A stretch of DNA of 64,000 bases from Candidatus Binatia bacterium. Lineage in GTDB: Bacteria > Desulfobacterota > Binatia > HRBIN30. The notes beneath the pieces are model-generated. The model was not told where the DNA came from. It did no database searches and was given only the letters and a program-made list of their open reading frames with translations. The DNA lies in the NCBI GenBank assembly GCA_937925685.1, contig CALAMI010000011.1, positions 301,383 through 365,382 on the forward strand, written 5' to 3'. The translations under genes and the position numbers were made by a program. Below, in pieces: positions 35,063-45,033 of the stretch (the first letter of the stretch is position 1; each line of letters opens with the position of its first letter).

Positions 35063-36937
35063 ATGGCTACAGCGAAACCTTCTCGGACCATGCAACGCAA
35101 GCGCACGGAGGTGCCGCACTTGAGCGAGGTGGCTCAACCTCCACACCCGCGAGCGGGTGTCGAGATGAGCAATGCGGATGCCATTGTCCAAGTGCTTGCC
35201 GATGAGGGTGTGGATACCATTTTCGGTTACAGTGGTGGAGCCATTCTCCCGACCTACGATGCAATCTTTCGTTACAACGAGGAGCACAAGGGTCAGGAGA
35301 TACGGCTCGTGGTGCCAGCAACCGAGCAAGGTGCGGGGTTTATGGCGGCGGGTTATGCCCGCTCCAGCGGTCGCGTCGGTGTCTTCATGGTGACCTCCGG
35401 TCCAGGGGCGACAAATTCGGTGACGCCGATTCGTGATTGTCAGGCTGATTCCGTTCCAGTGGTTCTGATTACCGGACAGGTGCCTCGTGTGGCCATGGGT
35501 ACCGATGCCTTCCAGGAGGCTCCTGTTTTCAACATCATGTCGGCATGCGCCAAGCACGTGTTCCTCGTGACGGACGAGACCAAGGTCGAGGCTACAATTA
35601 GAAGCGCTTTTCGAATTGCTCGAAGTGGCCGCCCAGGTCCGGTCGTAGTGGACATCCCGCGCGACGTGCAGCTGGCGAAGTGCTCATTTCGCGGCAGCGG
35701 CCTGTTGCACTTGCGTGGGTACGATGAGCGTTTGGCCGCCGTCGATCGTGCAACGCTCTCCCCGCGGGATGCGGAAGCGTTCTTTCGTTTGTTGGGAAGT
35801 TGCGAGCGTCCGCTGTTGTACGTGGGCGGCGGGGTGATCCACGCCAATGCTGCACCCGAGCTGCGTGCGTTTGCCGATCGATTCGGAATTCCCGTGGTTA
35901 CGACCCTTATGGGGATCGGTGCCTACGACACCAGCGCCGAGCTATCGCTCCGCATGTTGGGAATGCACGGAACGGCCTATGCGAATTATGCCGTGGAGGA
36001 TTGTGATTTCCTGTTTGCGGTTGGTGCGCGCTTCGATGACCGGGTGGCAGGTAAGGTCAAAGAGTTTGCTCCGCACGCGAAAATCGCGCATTTGGATATC
36101 GACGCCTCCGAAATTGGCAAAGTCAAAGATGTCGACTGGGCTCACGTCGGCGATGCGAAGCGGGGGTTGCAGGAGTTGCTCGAGGCGGGTCGGGACTTCA
36201 GGAAGGACTTTACTCGCTGGCGGGCTTACGTGTTGGAGCTCAAACGAAAGTACCCACTGAACTGGAATCGGGAGTCATCACGAATTCAAGCCGAATATGT
36301 TCTGTCGACGCTCAACGAAATTACGCGGGGCGAAGCTATCGTGAGCACCGGGGTTGGCCAACACCAGATGTGGGCGGCTCAGTACCTGGATTTCCACCGG
36401 CCACGTACCTGGCTGACCTCGGGTAGTATGGGCACCATGGGGTTTGGGCTTCCGGCAGCAATTGGAGCACAGTTGGCAAACCCGGGAGCCTTGGTGATCG
36501 ACGTCGATGGGGATGGTAGCCTGCGAATGAATTTGGGCGAGTTAGAGACGCTGACGACATACGACATCCCTGTCAAGGTGTTGCTGCTGAACAACTTGGG
36601 CGACGGCATGGTGCGCCAATGGCAAGACCTCTTTTACGCCAATCGCTACTCGGGCTCTGACAAGAGCCTCCATAAGAAGGATTTTGTGCGTGCCGCGGAA
36701 GCCGACGGTTTCTCTTTTGCCAAGCGGATCACGGAGATTTCCGAAGTGCGTCCAGCACTGGAGGAATTCGTACGTTACCCTGGCCCCGCATTTCTGGAAG
36801 TGATGGTGGATCCCAACGCTCACGTGTATCCGATGGTTGGTCCGGGGATGGGCTATAAAGACATGATTACCGGTAAGTTCATCCCCAGCCGTGATAAGGG
36901 ACCGAAAACAACAGAGACACCCCCTGGTTATTTTTGA
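35063..36937 (+). CDS. ilvB: Acetolactate synthase large subunit
   Basis: ThDP-dependent enzyme that joins pyruvate to pyruvate or 2-oxobutyrate for valine, leucine and isoleucine synthesis. Domains in order: ThDP pyrimidine-binding (about 40-205, with GYSGG and the activating glutamate in ATEQGAGFMAAGYAR), central FAD-type domain (about 240-370) and ThDP pyrophosphate-binding domain with GDGSLRMNLGELETLTTYDIPVKVLLLNN. ATG 35063 has GAGGAG ten bases upstream; the first 35 residues are an unusual basic extension. A regulatory ilvN gene is not next to it. It follows the diiron gene after 156 bp on the same strand. Confidence 0.95.
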   Translation: MATAKPSRTMQRKRTEVPHLSEVAQPPHPRAGVEMSNADAIVQVLADEGVDTIFGYSGGAILPTYDAIFRYNEEHKGQEIRLVVPATEQGAGFMAAGYARSSGRVGVFMVTSGPGATNSVTPIRDCQADSVPVVLITGQVPRVAMGTDAFQEAPVFNIMSACAKHVFLVTDETKVEATIRSAFRIARSGRPGPVVVDIPRDVQLAKCSFRGSGLLHLRGYDERLAAVDRATLSPRDAEAFFRLLGSCERPLLYVGGGVIHANAAPELRAFADRFGIPVVTTLMGIGAYDTSAELSLRMLGMHGTAYANYAVEDCDFLFAVGARFDDRVAGKVKEFAPHAKIAHLDIDASEIGKVKDVDWAHVGDAKRGLQELLEAGRDFRKDFTRWRAYVLELKRKYPLNWNRESSRIQAEYVLSTLNEITRGEAIVSTGVGQHQMWAAQYLDFHRPRTWLTSGSMGTMGFGLPAAIGAQLANPGALVIDVDGDGSLRMNLGELETLTTYDIPVKVLLLNNLGDGMVRQWQDLFYANRYSGSDKSLHKKDFVRAAEADGFSFAKRITEISEVRPALEEFVRYPGPAFLEVMVDPNAHVYPMVGPGMGYKDMITGKFIPSRDKGPKTTETPPGYF

Positions 36938-36957
36938 TCTCCAGACGTGGTTCGCGG

Positions 36958-38328
36958 CTAATCTATGCGGGCTCGCCGCCGAGCCCAGAGCTGGGCAACG
37001 ATGGCCCGGTGCGCCGCGCGGGTAATGGGGTAGCGACGAGCGCTCAGGATGGCCATGGTGAGAAACATCAATGGCGCGAGGCCGGCGAACCCCCGGATTG
37101 CAGTTCGGGGCGCGTCCTGTTCCAGCGCATCGGGTCGAAATCCCAGGAAATCGAGTGCGGATAGGACGAGGAATACGGCCGTTGCTCCGGCGAGTTTGCG
37201 CACGAACGTGAACACACCGTTGTAAAGCCCCTCGCGCCGCTGACCGGTACGCAACTCGTCCTCGTCGATCACCTCGCCAAGCATGGACCAAGGCATGACG
37301 TCGACAGCCGCATAGCCTGCACCGGCAACCACCATGAGCGCAAAGAGGAGCCAGCGGGGGGAATCAGGTTGCACGAAGAGGAGCGCACACTGCACGGTGG
37401 CCCAAATGCTCGCTCCAAGGGTGAAGAGGGTGATTTTTTCGCTTTTGCGCGCCACCGAAAGCCATAGGGGTAGTGCGAAAACGACGGCCAGTAAAAACAA
37501 AACCATCCCCCGCTCGAAGTCGTAGGGCCGCCGAAGCCAATGGCTGAAGTAAAGAATTAACAAGGTACTGATGACGTCGATGGCCATGCGACTAAAAAGA
37601 AAGAGGGTGAGGAGGCGACGAAAGTTGGGGTGTCGGAGCACATCGATTAAGCCCCGCAAGAAAGAGCTCGAGTCTTTCTGGTGATGTATTTCGGGGCGCT
37701 CGAAACTCACCGCATAAACTGCTGCCCAGGGTACAACGAACGAGAGGCCAAGAAGGGCGCCGGCTCGTTGAAACCCGTCGGGTCCCCCACCGAGGAAGTT
37801 CGCCAACGGCCGCACGGAGACCGCGGCAAATACCCCGAGAATCGCTCCAGCAGCCCGGTAGGTATTGAGCGAGGTACGATCGTCGTAGGTAAGGGCCATC
37901 TCGGGTTGCAGTGCGAGGTAGGGGATAGCGAGCACCGTCATGCTCGTGGTCAGCACGCAATACAGGGTTGCGTAATACGCAAACCGTAAGAGCTCGTGTT
38001 CGAAGGGAGCCGACGTCCACAACAATGCGAAGGAAATCCCAAAGGGCAACGCCCCGATTACAAAGTACGGCCTTCGCCGCCCCCAGCGCCAAGGGGTGCG
38101 GTCAGAGATGCGACCCATGAGGGGATCGGTGAAAGCATCCAAAGCGCGACCAATCAGCGGCACCAGCCCAGCTAGGCTAGGGCGCAAATTGGCCACGTGG
38201 ATGAGAAAGTAAGCCGTGAACACGAAGGAAAGTGCGTTGAGTGCGGCGTTCACGGTGAAGTCGCCCGTCGCGTAAAGGGCACGCTCCCAAGGCAAAAGCG
38301 TTCGTTGATTCTCCATCCGCCTGCTCAC
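36958..38328 (-). CDS. GPH-family (MelB-like) sugar/cation symporter
   Basis: Major-facilitator transporter of 456 residues with 12 hydrophobic segments. The segment GRALDAFTDPLMGRISDRTPWRWGRRRPYFVIGALP (about 60-95) holds the glycoside-pentoside-hexuronide family signature D-x-x-x-D-P with the cation-site aspartates, and YDDRTSLNTYR follows in the mid-part. Sugar substrate is not predictable. GTG 38328 has GGGAG nine bases before it; the ATG at 38316 is an alternative. It is convergent with ilvB. Confidence 0.88.
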   Translation of the reverse strand: MSRRMENQRTLLPWERALYATGDFTVNAALNALSFVFTAYFLIHVANLRPSLAGLVPLIGRALDAFTDPLMGRISDRTPWRWGRRRPYFVIGALPFGISFALLWTSAPFEHELLRFAYYATLYCVLTTSMTVLAIPYLALQPEMALTYDDRTSLNTYRAAGAILGVFAAVSVRPLANFLGGGPDGFQRAGALLGLSFVVPWAAVYAVSFERPEIHHQKDSSSFLRGLIDVLRHPNFRRLLTLFLFSRMAIDVISTLLILYFSHWLRRPYDFERGMVLFLLAVVFALPLWLSVARKSEKITLFTLGASIWATVQCALLFVQPDSPRWLLFALMVVAGAGYAAVDVMPWSMLGEVIDEDELRTGQRREGLYNGVFTFVRKLAGATAVFLVLSALDFLGFRPDALEQDAPRTAIRGFAGLAPLMFLTMAILSARRYPITRAAHRAIVAQLWARRRARID

Positions 38329-38589
38329 TGGCCGGCACTCCCTTGGCCGTTACGGCGACAAAGAAAAAACGTTGTCAATCGAAACATGGGCAAAGATGCC
38401 GCTGCTGGCATTTGAGTTCTTCCTCCTCAAGGCTGACTTTTTTCGAGATCCACACAACAGTCTACCAACGTCGAACGGAGAAGTTGCTCGCGAGGAGAAT
38501 CTGGTCGCCCCGAGCCCTCGGATCTTCTTAAGGCGCAGAGGAACAGAGCAGCTTGGTTGGCAGCTCCTCGTTAGGGCTGCCTGCGCTTG

Positions 38590-38835
38590 ATGGAACGAGA
38601 AGGAGCGGAGAAACCAGTGAAAAGCGTACCTGAGCCGAATCACATTGCAAATGTGCCGGTGTGGGCTTGTGCCGAACCACAGAACAGGTTCCAAGGTCCG
38701 CTGGAAAAACGCCTTCTTAGGCTTGAAGAGGAGCTGCACAGGTCAGACGACTATGACCACAGCGCTCCACTACTTGAACTGATTTCGGGATTTGAACAAA
38801 GCCTCCAGGTTGCGGGCGACAATTCTACATCGTGA
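38590..38835 (+). CDS. Possible small protein (81 residues)
   Basis: An open frame with reasonably protein-like composition in an otherwise empty stretch (38329-39166). The second half, PLEKRLLRLEEELHRSDDYDHSAPLLELISGFEQSLQV, would form an amphipathic helix. ATG 38590 has no ribosome site; a GTG at 38617 is preceded by AAGGAG at longer spacing. No family recognised. The rest of the 0.84-kb stretch shows nothing identifiable. Confidence 0.3.
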   Translation: MEREGAEKPVKSVPEPNHIANVPVWACAEPQNRFQGPLEKRLLRLEEELHRSDDYDHSAPLLELISGFEQSLQVAGDNSTS

Positions 38836-39166
38836 GCCGAGTGCATTGGCTCTTTCGAGCGACAGCGCGGGCAGGCATCAAACGCCACTGTCGAAGAAAC
38901 CCTCCAGCAGTAGACGTTCCCCCAAGCGAACCGAAGGTCGGTTCATGCCCCAACGACAGGACGCGGTTAGCCCTTGACGCTTCGAAGCATGGAGCCAGCC
39001 AGCGTTTCCCGGAGAAAGTGAACACTGGCTACCCTGGATACGAGTCAGCGGTCCGTGGCAAGGGGCTGGATTGCTGGTACCGTGCCAGCCATTTCAGTTC
39101 GTTACCAAAACGCTATAGCGCTGCCCAGTTCCTGCGTACGGACGGTGATTCTGGGGGGCCACTTGC

Positions 39167-40126
39167 TCACCGACTCGGAGAACGGTGAGATGCGAGGTCT
39201 TCGAGGGCGAGACGTTCGAGCACATCGACTACCATGATTTCGTGCCTTTTCCCGGTCACAGCGTTGATTTGCTTTAAGGCTGACGGGCTGGTGACGTTCA
39301 CTTCTGTTAGGAAGCCTCCGATCACATCGAGACCTGCCAACCACAGCCCCTGCTGCTGGAGAAATTCTCCCACCACGGCAACAATTTCCCACTCGCGCTC
39401 CGTCAGTGTTGTGGCTTCGACTCGTGCGCCTTGGTGAATGTTGGCTAAGCGGCCCGGAGCCGCTGGAACGCGATTGACCGCTCCCACGAAGTTGCCAGCG
39501 GCTAAAAAAATCCGTTTGTCGCCGGACTCGACCTCTGGCAAGTACCGTTGCGCAATAATTGCCTCTCCCGGGTAGGTAGCCGACACCGCCTCAATCGCTG
39601 ACGCCGCAGTAGCTGGATCCACAATGCGAATCCCTCTCCCGCTGCAGTCCGACAAAGGTTTGACCACAGCCTTACCCTGTTGCCGCACGAAGTGAAACAA
39701 CTCGTTGGGGTCGTGGCTGGCCAGCGTCGGCGGGCAGTATCGAGGGAAGCGAAGTGGCAGCAACTTTTCGTTCCATTGCAGCACACTGGCGGGATCGTTG
39801 ACAACAGCGGTGTCGGCCCTGACGAAACCCAGTGCTTGCGCCACAAAACGGTACTGAGCATCAATCGGCGGATCTTGCCGCATGAGGACCAACGGAAAGT
39901 CTTTGACTTCAGCTCCAACTTCCACTCCAGCTTTAGGAGTCCCTGATTCCTCCAGCAGCAACTCCCTGGTGCGGACGAACGCACCATGCTCGTTGATCTG
40001 GAACGAAGTTTCGGTGGCAAACCATGTCTCGTGGCCACGCCGGCGGAACTCCCCTGCGAGCAACAGCGAGGTGTCCGTTTCAAGCTGAAGCTGCTCGAGA
40101 GGATCGAGTACGAAAAGAACCCGCAT
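39167..40126 (-). CDS. gshB: Glutathione synthetase
   Basis: ATP-grasp enzyme joining gamma-glutamylcysteine and glycine. The start is set at ATG 40126 (AAGG eight bases upstream), giving 319 residues against 316 in E. coli. Landmarks: MRVLFVLDPLEQL, VVNDPASVLQWNEKLLPLRF (first substrate loop), VVKPLSDCSGRGI (nucleotide glycine-rich loop), RYLPEVESGDKRIFL and VNVTSPSALKQIN at the metal site. All conserved segments are present. gshA is not in the window. Confidence 0.94.
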   Translation of the reverse strand: MRVLFVLDPLEQLQLETDTSLLLAGEFRRRGHETWFATETSFQINEHGAFVRTRELLLEESGTPKAGVEVGAEVKDFPLVLMRQDPPIDAQYRFVAQALGFVRADTAVVNDPASVLQWNEKLLPLRFPRYCPPTLASHDPNELFHFVRQQGKAVVKPLSDCSGRGIRIVDPATAASAIEAVSATYPGEAIIAQRYLPEVESGDKRIFLAAGNFVGAVNRVPAAPGRLANIHQGARVEATTLTEREWEIVAVVGEFLQQQGLWLAGLDVIGGFLTEVNVTSPSALKQINAVTGKRHEIMVVDVLERLALEDLASHRSPSR

Positions 40127-40470
40127 GCGAGGACCCTTAACACTGCGCACTGTTTGCACCAGCGTGAAAGCGGAGCCGAACTTTCCGGTCTTCAACAGCA
40201 CCAATAAAAGCCACTACCCTCCGCAAGCAGACTATCCTGCTTCGACCGAGGATCGCAGGGTAGCAAGGCATCCGTGGCGTCGGCTAGCAACGCCTCGGAA
40301 GGCTTGAACGAAGAACTTTTTCTGCCATGGGGTGCGCCGCGTCTGCCAATTTCTGCCGCTTGAGCAAGATTGCCTGGTATGGGATACGGGTGCGCACTGG
40401 CTAGAGAGAGGCTTGGGGAGAATGCTCCATGGTGTTGGCGATCTGTCGTGTGTGACGTAGTATTACCACC
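40127..40470 (+). promoter_or_regulatory. Intergenic region with promoter leading directly to an ATG
   Basis: Between gshB (-) and the PPOX gene (+). TTGGCG (40435-40440), 17 bases, TAGTAT (40458-40463) is a good sigma-70 pair. The -10 box ends seven bases before ATG 40471, so transcription would start at or next to the start codon and the mRNA would be leaderless; no ribosome site is present. The rest of the stretch shows no gene. Confidence 0.5.
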
Positions 40471-40881
40471 ATGGCGTATCAACTTCGGGGTAAGGAGCTT
40501 GCTTTCATTCGCGGGCAACGCGTGGCTAGGCTTGCAACGGTCGGACCAACAGGTGAGCCGCACAACGTGCCCGTTTGTACAGTGGCCATAGGTGGCAAGT
40601 TATTTTTCGCCTCGGAAGCTGCGTCGCGTAAAGTCAAGAACATTCGCATCAACCCCCGTGTTGCTTTGGCATTCGATGAGTACGACGAGAACTGGACTAA
40701 ACTTCGTGGGGTCATGGTCATAGGAAAAGCGACGGTGATCGAAAAAGGTGTGACATTCCATCGCGCTCGCCTGGCTTTGTATCGAAAGTACCGGCAGTAC
40801 CGTAAAATGGAGCCCATTAAAGAAGGGGAATCGGTGATCGTTCAAGTCGTTCCCGAAAGAAGCTTCGCATGGGGCCTTTGA
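40471..40881 (+). CDS. PPOX/F420-type pyridoxamine-oxidase-fold protein
   Basis: A 136-residue split-barrel flavin-binding protein of the pyridoxamine 5'-phosphate oxidase superfamily. RVARLATVGPTGEPHNVPVCTVAIGGKLFFASE is the standard first half, followed by SRKVKNIRINPRVALAFDEY and GVMVIGKATVIE. Members use FMN or F420 for varied reductions or bind haem; no specific role can be given. No ribosome site lies before ATG 40471 (see promoter). The next gene follows after 19 bp. Confidence 0.85.
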   Translation: MAYQLRGKELAFIRGQRVARLATVGPTGEPHNVPVCTVAIGGKLFFASEAASRKVKNIRINPRVALAFDEYDENWTKLRGVMVIGKATVIEKGVTFHRARLALYRKYRQYRKMEPIKEGESVIVQVVPERSFAWGL

Positions 40882-40900
40882 ACTGATCGGGGAGGGTTTT

Positions 40901-43006
40901 GTGGAGCAGTGGAATTGGCGTTCCTGGAGTGCAGCGTGTGCGGTCAGCTTGGCACTTGGATTCAGTGGGGTGGCGGTGCAAGCACAGAGCTGCGTTGGCG
41001 ACTGCAATGGCGACGCGCAAGTGACCATCGACGAAATCATCCTCGGGGTGAATATTGCGTTGGGCAATGCGCCAGTGGCCAACTGTCAGGTGTTCGATCG
41101 AAATGACGATGGCGAGGTGACTGTAGACGAGATTGTGCAAGCGGTGAATAATGCCCTCGCCGGGTGCGCTCCTACGCCGACCCCTACACCGAGTAGCGAG
41201 GCATGGTTTTTTCAAAATCCTGCACCAAGCGGCGAGGATTTATTTGCGCTCTCGTTTCCAGACCGTGAGCGCGGTTATGCTGTCGGTAGCTTTGCCGAGG
41301 TGGTGCGTACCGTCGACGGGGGACGTACGTGGGAGACGCAGTTCATCAATGATTTTGTGAACCTGTTTGGCGTCTTCTTTGTGAACCCGATCCGCGGCTG
41401 GGCAGTGGGCGAAAACGGCAAAATCTATACGACCGTGGACGGCGGCGAGAACTGGAGCGCTCAGGCTAGTGGTGTCGAGACCGATCTGAATGGCGTCGTG
41501 TTTACCGACGTGGCTCACGGTTGGGCTATCGGTGTTGGTGGTGTCGTCTTGCGCACCGATACAGGGGGGGACCGTTGGGTGCGGCAAAACATTGGCACGG
41601 CGCGAGACCTCTTTGCCATCACCTTTGTCGACAGCCAAAACGGTTGGATCGTCGGTGATGCCGGTACAGTTTTGAGAACACGGGACGGGGGTGCCTCGTG
41701 GCTTCCGCAGCCGAGCAACACTGGCAGCGCGTTGTTTGCTGTGGCCTTCTGGGATGTGAATCGTGGCATAGCCGTGGGTGACAATGGGACCGTTTTGCGA
41801 ACGGAGGATGGAGGGCAGCGCTGGATTGCGTCGGTCAGCCCGGTGGTCGTTCCCTTGTATGGTGTCGCATGGGCCGACGCCCAGACTGTATGGGTCGTTG
41901 GAGACCTCACTGACGAGTTCCAGGCGCTCATTTTGAAGTCGACCGATGGGGGGCAAACTTGGATTCAACAACAAAGCGCAAATACGAACCCCCTTTACGC
42001 TGTGCGCGCGACCAGCGCGGGGACGGCTCACGCTGTCGGAGGAGCAGGTACTTTGCTTGGGACTGACGATGGAAACACATGGCAGCTCCGCAATCCTGCA
42101 CCCACCAACGACCTTTACGCTGTGGCCTTTCCTCCGGGGGAGACGAACGTCGGTTTTGCCGTCGGGGATTGGGGCGCGATTGCGGTGACGGAAAACGGCG
42201 GTGAGACCTGGTCGGCAAGGCAATCGGGAACAACGGCGGGCTTGTTTGCCGTCACTACGGTTGACCCACAACTTGTTTGGGCTGCGGGAGGCGACGGAAC
42301 GGTATTGGCGTCCAGAGATCGTGGTCACACATGGATCACCCAAAATACCGGAACGACGGAGACTTTCTTTGGAATCCGGTTCGTTACCGGCTCCGTTGGC
42401 TGGGTAGTTGGAACCACTGGAACCATTCGGGCAACGAGCGACGGGGGGGCAACGTGGGTAGCGCAAGCGAGCGGAACGACGGAAGACTTAAACGCGGTGA
42501 CTTTTCTGGATGTGCGCACTGGTTGGGTCGTGGGAACCTCGGGTGTCATCTTGCACACGAGTGATGGTGGGCAAAGCTGGGTGCGGCAAACCAGTGGGAC
42601 TACGGAGGACCTCTATGGCGTGGCCTGTGTCGATGCAAACACCTGCTGGGCCGTCGGAGGCGCAGTCGAGACCACTACGAGTCCAGCTACACAGGTATTG
42701 TTGAAAACGACGGACGCCGGTCGCACCTGGAGGCCTCAGCCTGTTTTCTGTGGGAGCAACCCCTCGGTACCTGACAACTCCGGCTGCCCCGACCCGTTGT
42801 TCGCGGTGGCTGCACGCGATCAGCGGACAGCGTGGGCCGTGGGTGACTTGGGAACGATTTTGGCCACTCGCGATGGTACGCGATGGGAACCACAAGTGAG
42901 CCCTACCTTGGATCTGCTGAATGGGCTCTTCTTTGCTGATGCGAATACAGGCTGGGCGGTGGGCTTCCGTGGCACGATTCTAAAAACCACTACCGGCGGC
43001 CGGTAA
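40901..43006 (+). CDS. Secreted dockerin-like protein with 14 Ycf48/BNR-type repeats
   Basis: A 701-residue exported protein: signal peptide (about 1-29), then at once a dockerin-like module of two EF-hand loops ([14 protein letters not shown] and [13 protein letters not shown], ending in Cys; about 31-90), a Pro-Thr linker (APTPTPTP) and 14 tandem repeats of about 42 residues to the end. The repeat pattern is L-[FY]-A/G-V-x-F-x-D...GWAVG-x-x-G-x-[IVL]-L-x-T-x-DGG-x-x-W. These are Ycf48/photosystem-stability-factor and BNR-type blades. Fourteen blades would make two seven-bladed propellers. Start GTG 40901 with GGGGAGGG upstream. The 3' end overlaps convergent mtnA by 17 bases. Ligand unknown; likely cell-surface. 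Confidence 0.88.
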   Translation: MEQWNWRSWSAACAVSLALGFSGVAVQAQSCVGDCNGDAQVTIDEIILGVNIALGNAPVANCQVFDRNDDGEVTVDEIVQAVNNALAGCAPTPTPTPSSEAWFFQNPAPSGEDLFALSFPDRERGYAVGSFAEVVRTVDGGRTWETQFINDFVNLFGVFFVNPIRGWAVGENGKIYTTVDGGENWSAQASGVETDLNGVVFTDVAHGWAIGVGGVVLRTDTGGDRWVRQNIGTARDLFAITFVDSQNGWIVGDAGTVLRTRDGGASWLPQPSNTGSALFAVAFWDVNRGIAVGDNGTVLRTEDGGQRWIASVSPVVVPLYGVAWADAQTVWVVGDLTDEFQALILKSTDGGQTWIQQQSANTNPLYAVRATSAGTAHAVGGAGTLLGTDDGNTWQLRNPAPTNDLYAVAFPPGETNVGFAVGDWGAIAVTENGGETWSARQSGTTAGLFAVTTVDPQLVWAAGGDGTVLASRDRGHTWITQNTGTTETFFGIRFVTGSVGWVVGTTGTIRATSDGGATWVAQASGTTEDLNAVTFLDVRTGWVVGTSGVILHTSDGGQSWVRQTSGTTEDLYGVACVDANTCWAVGGAVETTTSPATQVLLKTTDAGRTWRPQPVFCGSNPSVPDNSGCPDPLFAVAARDQRTAWAVGDLGTILATRDGTRWEPQVSPTLDLLNGLFFADANTGWAVGFRGTILKTTTGGR

Positions 43007-44111
43007 CTTTGCGTTGTCCGCGTGTGGTGGTTGCTCCCTCGGTGGTCCGGATCCCATGACCCGAATCTCCGTAAAGACGCAGTGATCGCGCCCTGGAAAG
43101 TGCCCCGATCGCCGAGCGCAAGGGCGGACGAAGGACGCCGTGCTCGGTGACGATCGCTGTCACGTAGCTTTGCGGTGTCACGTCGAAAGCTGGGTTGACA
43201 ACTTCCGTCCCGGCTGGTGCGACACGCCGCCCGGCTATGTGGGTGACCTCTTCTGGGGAACGTTGCTCGATCGGAATTTCCGCTCCGCTGGCACAGCGGA
43301 AATCTACGGTCGACGTAGGCGCCGCAACGTAGAAGGGCAGCCTGTGCGCCTTGGCTAAAACGGCCAGAGAATACGTCCCGATCTTGTTGGCAACGTCGCC
43401 ATTGGCCGCGATCCTGTCGGCACCGACAATCACGCAATCCACATCGCCACGACGCATCAATTCTCCCGCCATGCTGTCCGTAATCAGGGTGGGAGTGATG
43501 CCGTCCCGCAAGAGTTCCCAACACGTCAGCCGAGCACCTTGCAAGAACGGGCGAGTCTCCGTGGCAAAAACATGAACGGTCTTACCGAGTTCTTTGGCGG
43601 CACGGACCACGCCCAAGGCCGTGCCGTAACCCGCAGTGGCCAGAGCTCCAGCGTTGCAATGGGTGAGGATCCGCACGCGCTCCGGAAGCAGGCGCGCTCC
43701 GTGCATGCCGATGGCGTGGTTGGTCGCAATATCCTCCCGATGGATTGCACGCGCTTCGGCAATAAGCCGTTTTTTCACTTCATCGAGGGGTTGGTCGCGA
43801 GCCTCGTTGTAGACCTGTCGCATCCGCTCGATGGCCCAAAACAAATTGACGGCCGTGGGCCGACTGTGGGCGAACGTGTTGCAAATTCGTTCGAAGGCCA
43901 GATCAGTAGCTCGTCGCACGCGCTGCATCCCAAGAGCGATTCCATATGCTGCCGTAACGCCGATGGCAGGAGCCCCTCGGACGACCATTTGGCGAATGGC
44001 TCGTGCGAGGGCGGAGTGGCTGCGGTATACTCGGTAGACCTCCCGCCAAGGAAGCAGCCGTTGATCGAGCAAGACGACGGCACCGTTGTGCCACTCTACC
44101 GTGCGAATCAT
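42990..44111 (-). CDS. mtnA: S-methyl-5-thioribose-1-phosphate isomerase
   Basis: Isomerises MTR-1-P to methylthioribulose-1-P in methionine salvage; eIF2B-like fold. The N-terminus [20 protein letters not shown] is typical. [18 protein letters not shown] holds the catalytic cysteine and [20 protein letters not shown] the catalytic aspartate. [13 protein letters not shown] is the phosphate loop. The C-terminus carries about 25 extra residues beyond the family end. It lies 32 bp after the ECF-sigma gene on the same strand. Other salvage genes are absent here. Confidence 0.94.
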   Translation of the reverse strand: MIRTVEWHNGAVVLLDQRLLPWREVYRVYRSHSALARAIRQMVVRGAPAIGVTAAYGIALGMQRVRRATDLAFERICNTFAHSRPTAVNLFWAIERMRQVYNEARDQPLDEVKKRLIAEARAIHREDIATNHAIGMHGARLLPERVRILTHCNAGALATAGYGTALGVVRAAKELGKTVHVFATETRPFLQGARLTCWELLRDGITPTLITDSMAGELMRRGDVDCVIVGADRIAANGDVANKIGTYSLAVLAKAHRLPFYVAAPTSTVDFRCASGAEIPIEQRSPEEVTHIAGRRVAPAGTEVVNPAFDVTPQSYVTAIVTEHGVLRPPLRSAIGALSRARSLRLYGDSGHGIRTTEGATTTRGQRKVTGRR

Positions 44112-44143
44112 GGGAAAGGATGTTGCGTGAGCAAATCAAAAAG

Positions 44144-45019
44144 TCAAAGGCTGGACTTAAATGGAGGGGCCGTGGCCGGCAGCGCGACTTTACGGAGAGT
44201 TTCACGGAGTTTTTGTTGTAAATTAGGCGGGACGTGCGTCGTGGGGAGGCCCTTGCACAACGCTAGCAGTTGCCGCAGCGTGTCACAGGTGCCGCGGCAA
44301 TAAGGGCAACGCTCGAGGTGTTGTTCCATGCGCTCGCAAATGCGCGGGGATAAATCTCCCTCCAGGTAGCGCGACAGCAAGAGTGCCACATCGGGACAAC
44401 CCGCGGGTGGCGGCGTAGCCGCGTGCCTCGCGTCCAACAGAGGGGCTAAAGCTTTGCGGATGGCTAAGCGTGCCCGGTGAAGGCGGGTTTTCACGGTCGC
44501 CACCCGTAACCCCAAAACCTGCGCCGTGTCCTCTGTCGAAAGCCCCTCAACATCACGCAACAGAAACACCTCTCGGAAGGGTTTGGGCAGCGCCACAATG
44601 GCTTGGTTCAGTGCGACGGCGAGCTCGCGGCGCGCAAGCTCTTCATCTGGCCCGCTGCCCACAGCCTCGAAATTTTGCAACCGTTCAGGTTCTTCGTGCA
44701 GAGATTCTTCTCGCTCTGGGGCAAATTTACGCCTCCGGCGTTTCTTCACGCAAAAGCTGTGGGCGATTCGGTATAACCAGTTCCTGAACGCACCCTCGCC
44801 GCGAAAGTCAGCAATAGCTTTCGCTGCGGTGAGGAGCGTATCTTGGGCAATGTCCTCGGCGTCGCTTGGGTGTCGACACATGCGCATCCCATAGGCGTAA
44901 ACTTTGTCTTGATACCGCAGCAGCAGAGCTTCGAGGGCGTCGCGGTCGCCAGAACGCGCCCGCTCGATAAGCGATGGCTCGTCCGGCGCAAGCTCAAGAT
45001 ACGAATCGAACGCTGCCAT
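44144..45019 (-). CDS. ECF sigma factor with fused C-terminal anti-sigma zinc finger
   Basis: Residues 20-95 are sigma region 2 (RYQDKVYAYGMRMCRHPSDAEDIAQDTLLTA...FRNWLYRIAHSFC), residues 135-190 are region 4 with helix-turn-helix (LPKPFREVFLLRDVEGLSTEDTAQVLGLRVATVKTRLHRAR). Beyond the normal end is a tail with the zinc-binding anti-sigma pattern His234-x3-Cys238-x2-Cys241 (MEQHLERCPYCRGTC). Such a fused domain can act as a built-in sensor, replacing a separate anti-sigma gene; none is seen nearby. It is 14 bp after the hydrolase lipoprotein gene, which could be its target. Total length 291 is well above the usual 170-200. Confidence 0.88.
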   Translation of the reverse strand: MAAFDSYLELAPDEPSLIERARSGDRDALEALLLRYQDKVYAYGMRMCRHPSDAEDIAQDTLLTAAKAIADFRGEGAFRNWLYRIAHSFCVKKRRRRKFAPEREESLHEEPERLQNFEAVGSGPDEELARRELAVALNQAIVALPKPFREVFLLRDVEGLSTEDTAQVLGLRVATVKTRLHRARLAIRKALAPLLDARHAATPPPAGCPDVALLLSRYLEGDLSPRICERMEQHLERCPYCRGTCDTLRQLLALCKGLPTTHVPPNLQQKLRETLRKVALPATAPPFKSSL

Positions 45020-45033
45020 TCTGCTTAACTGGT

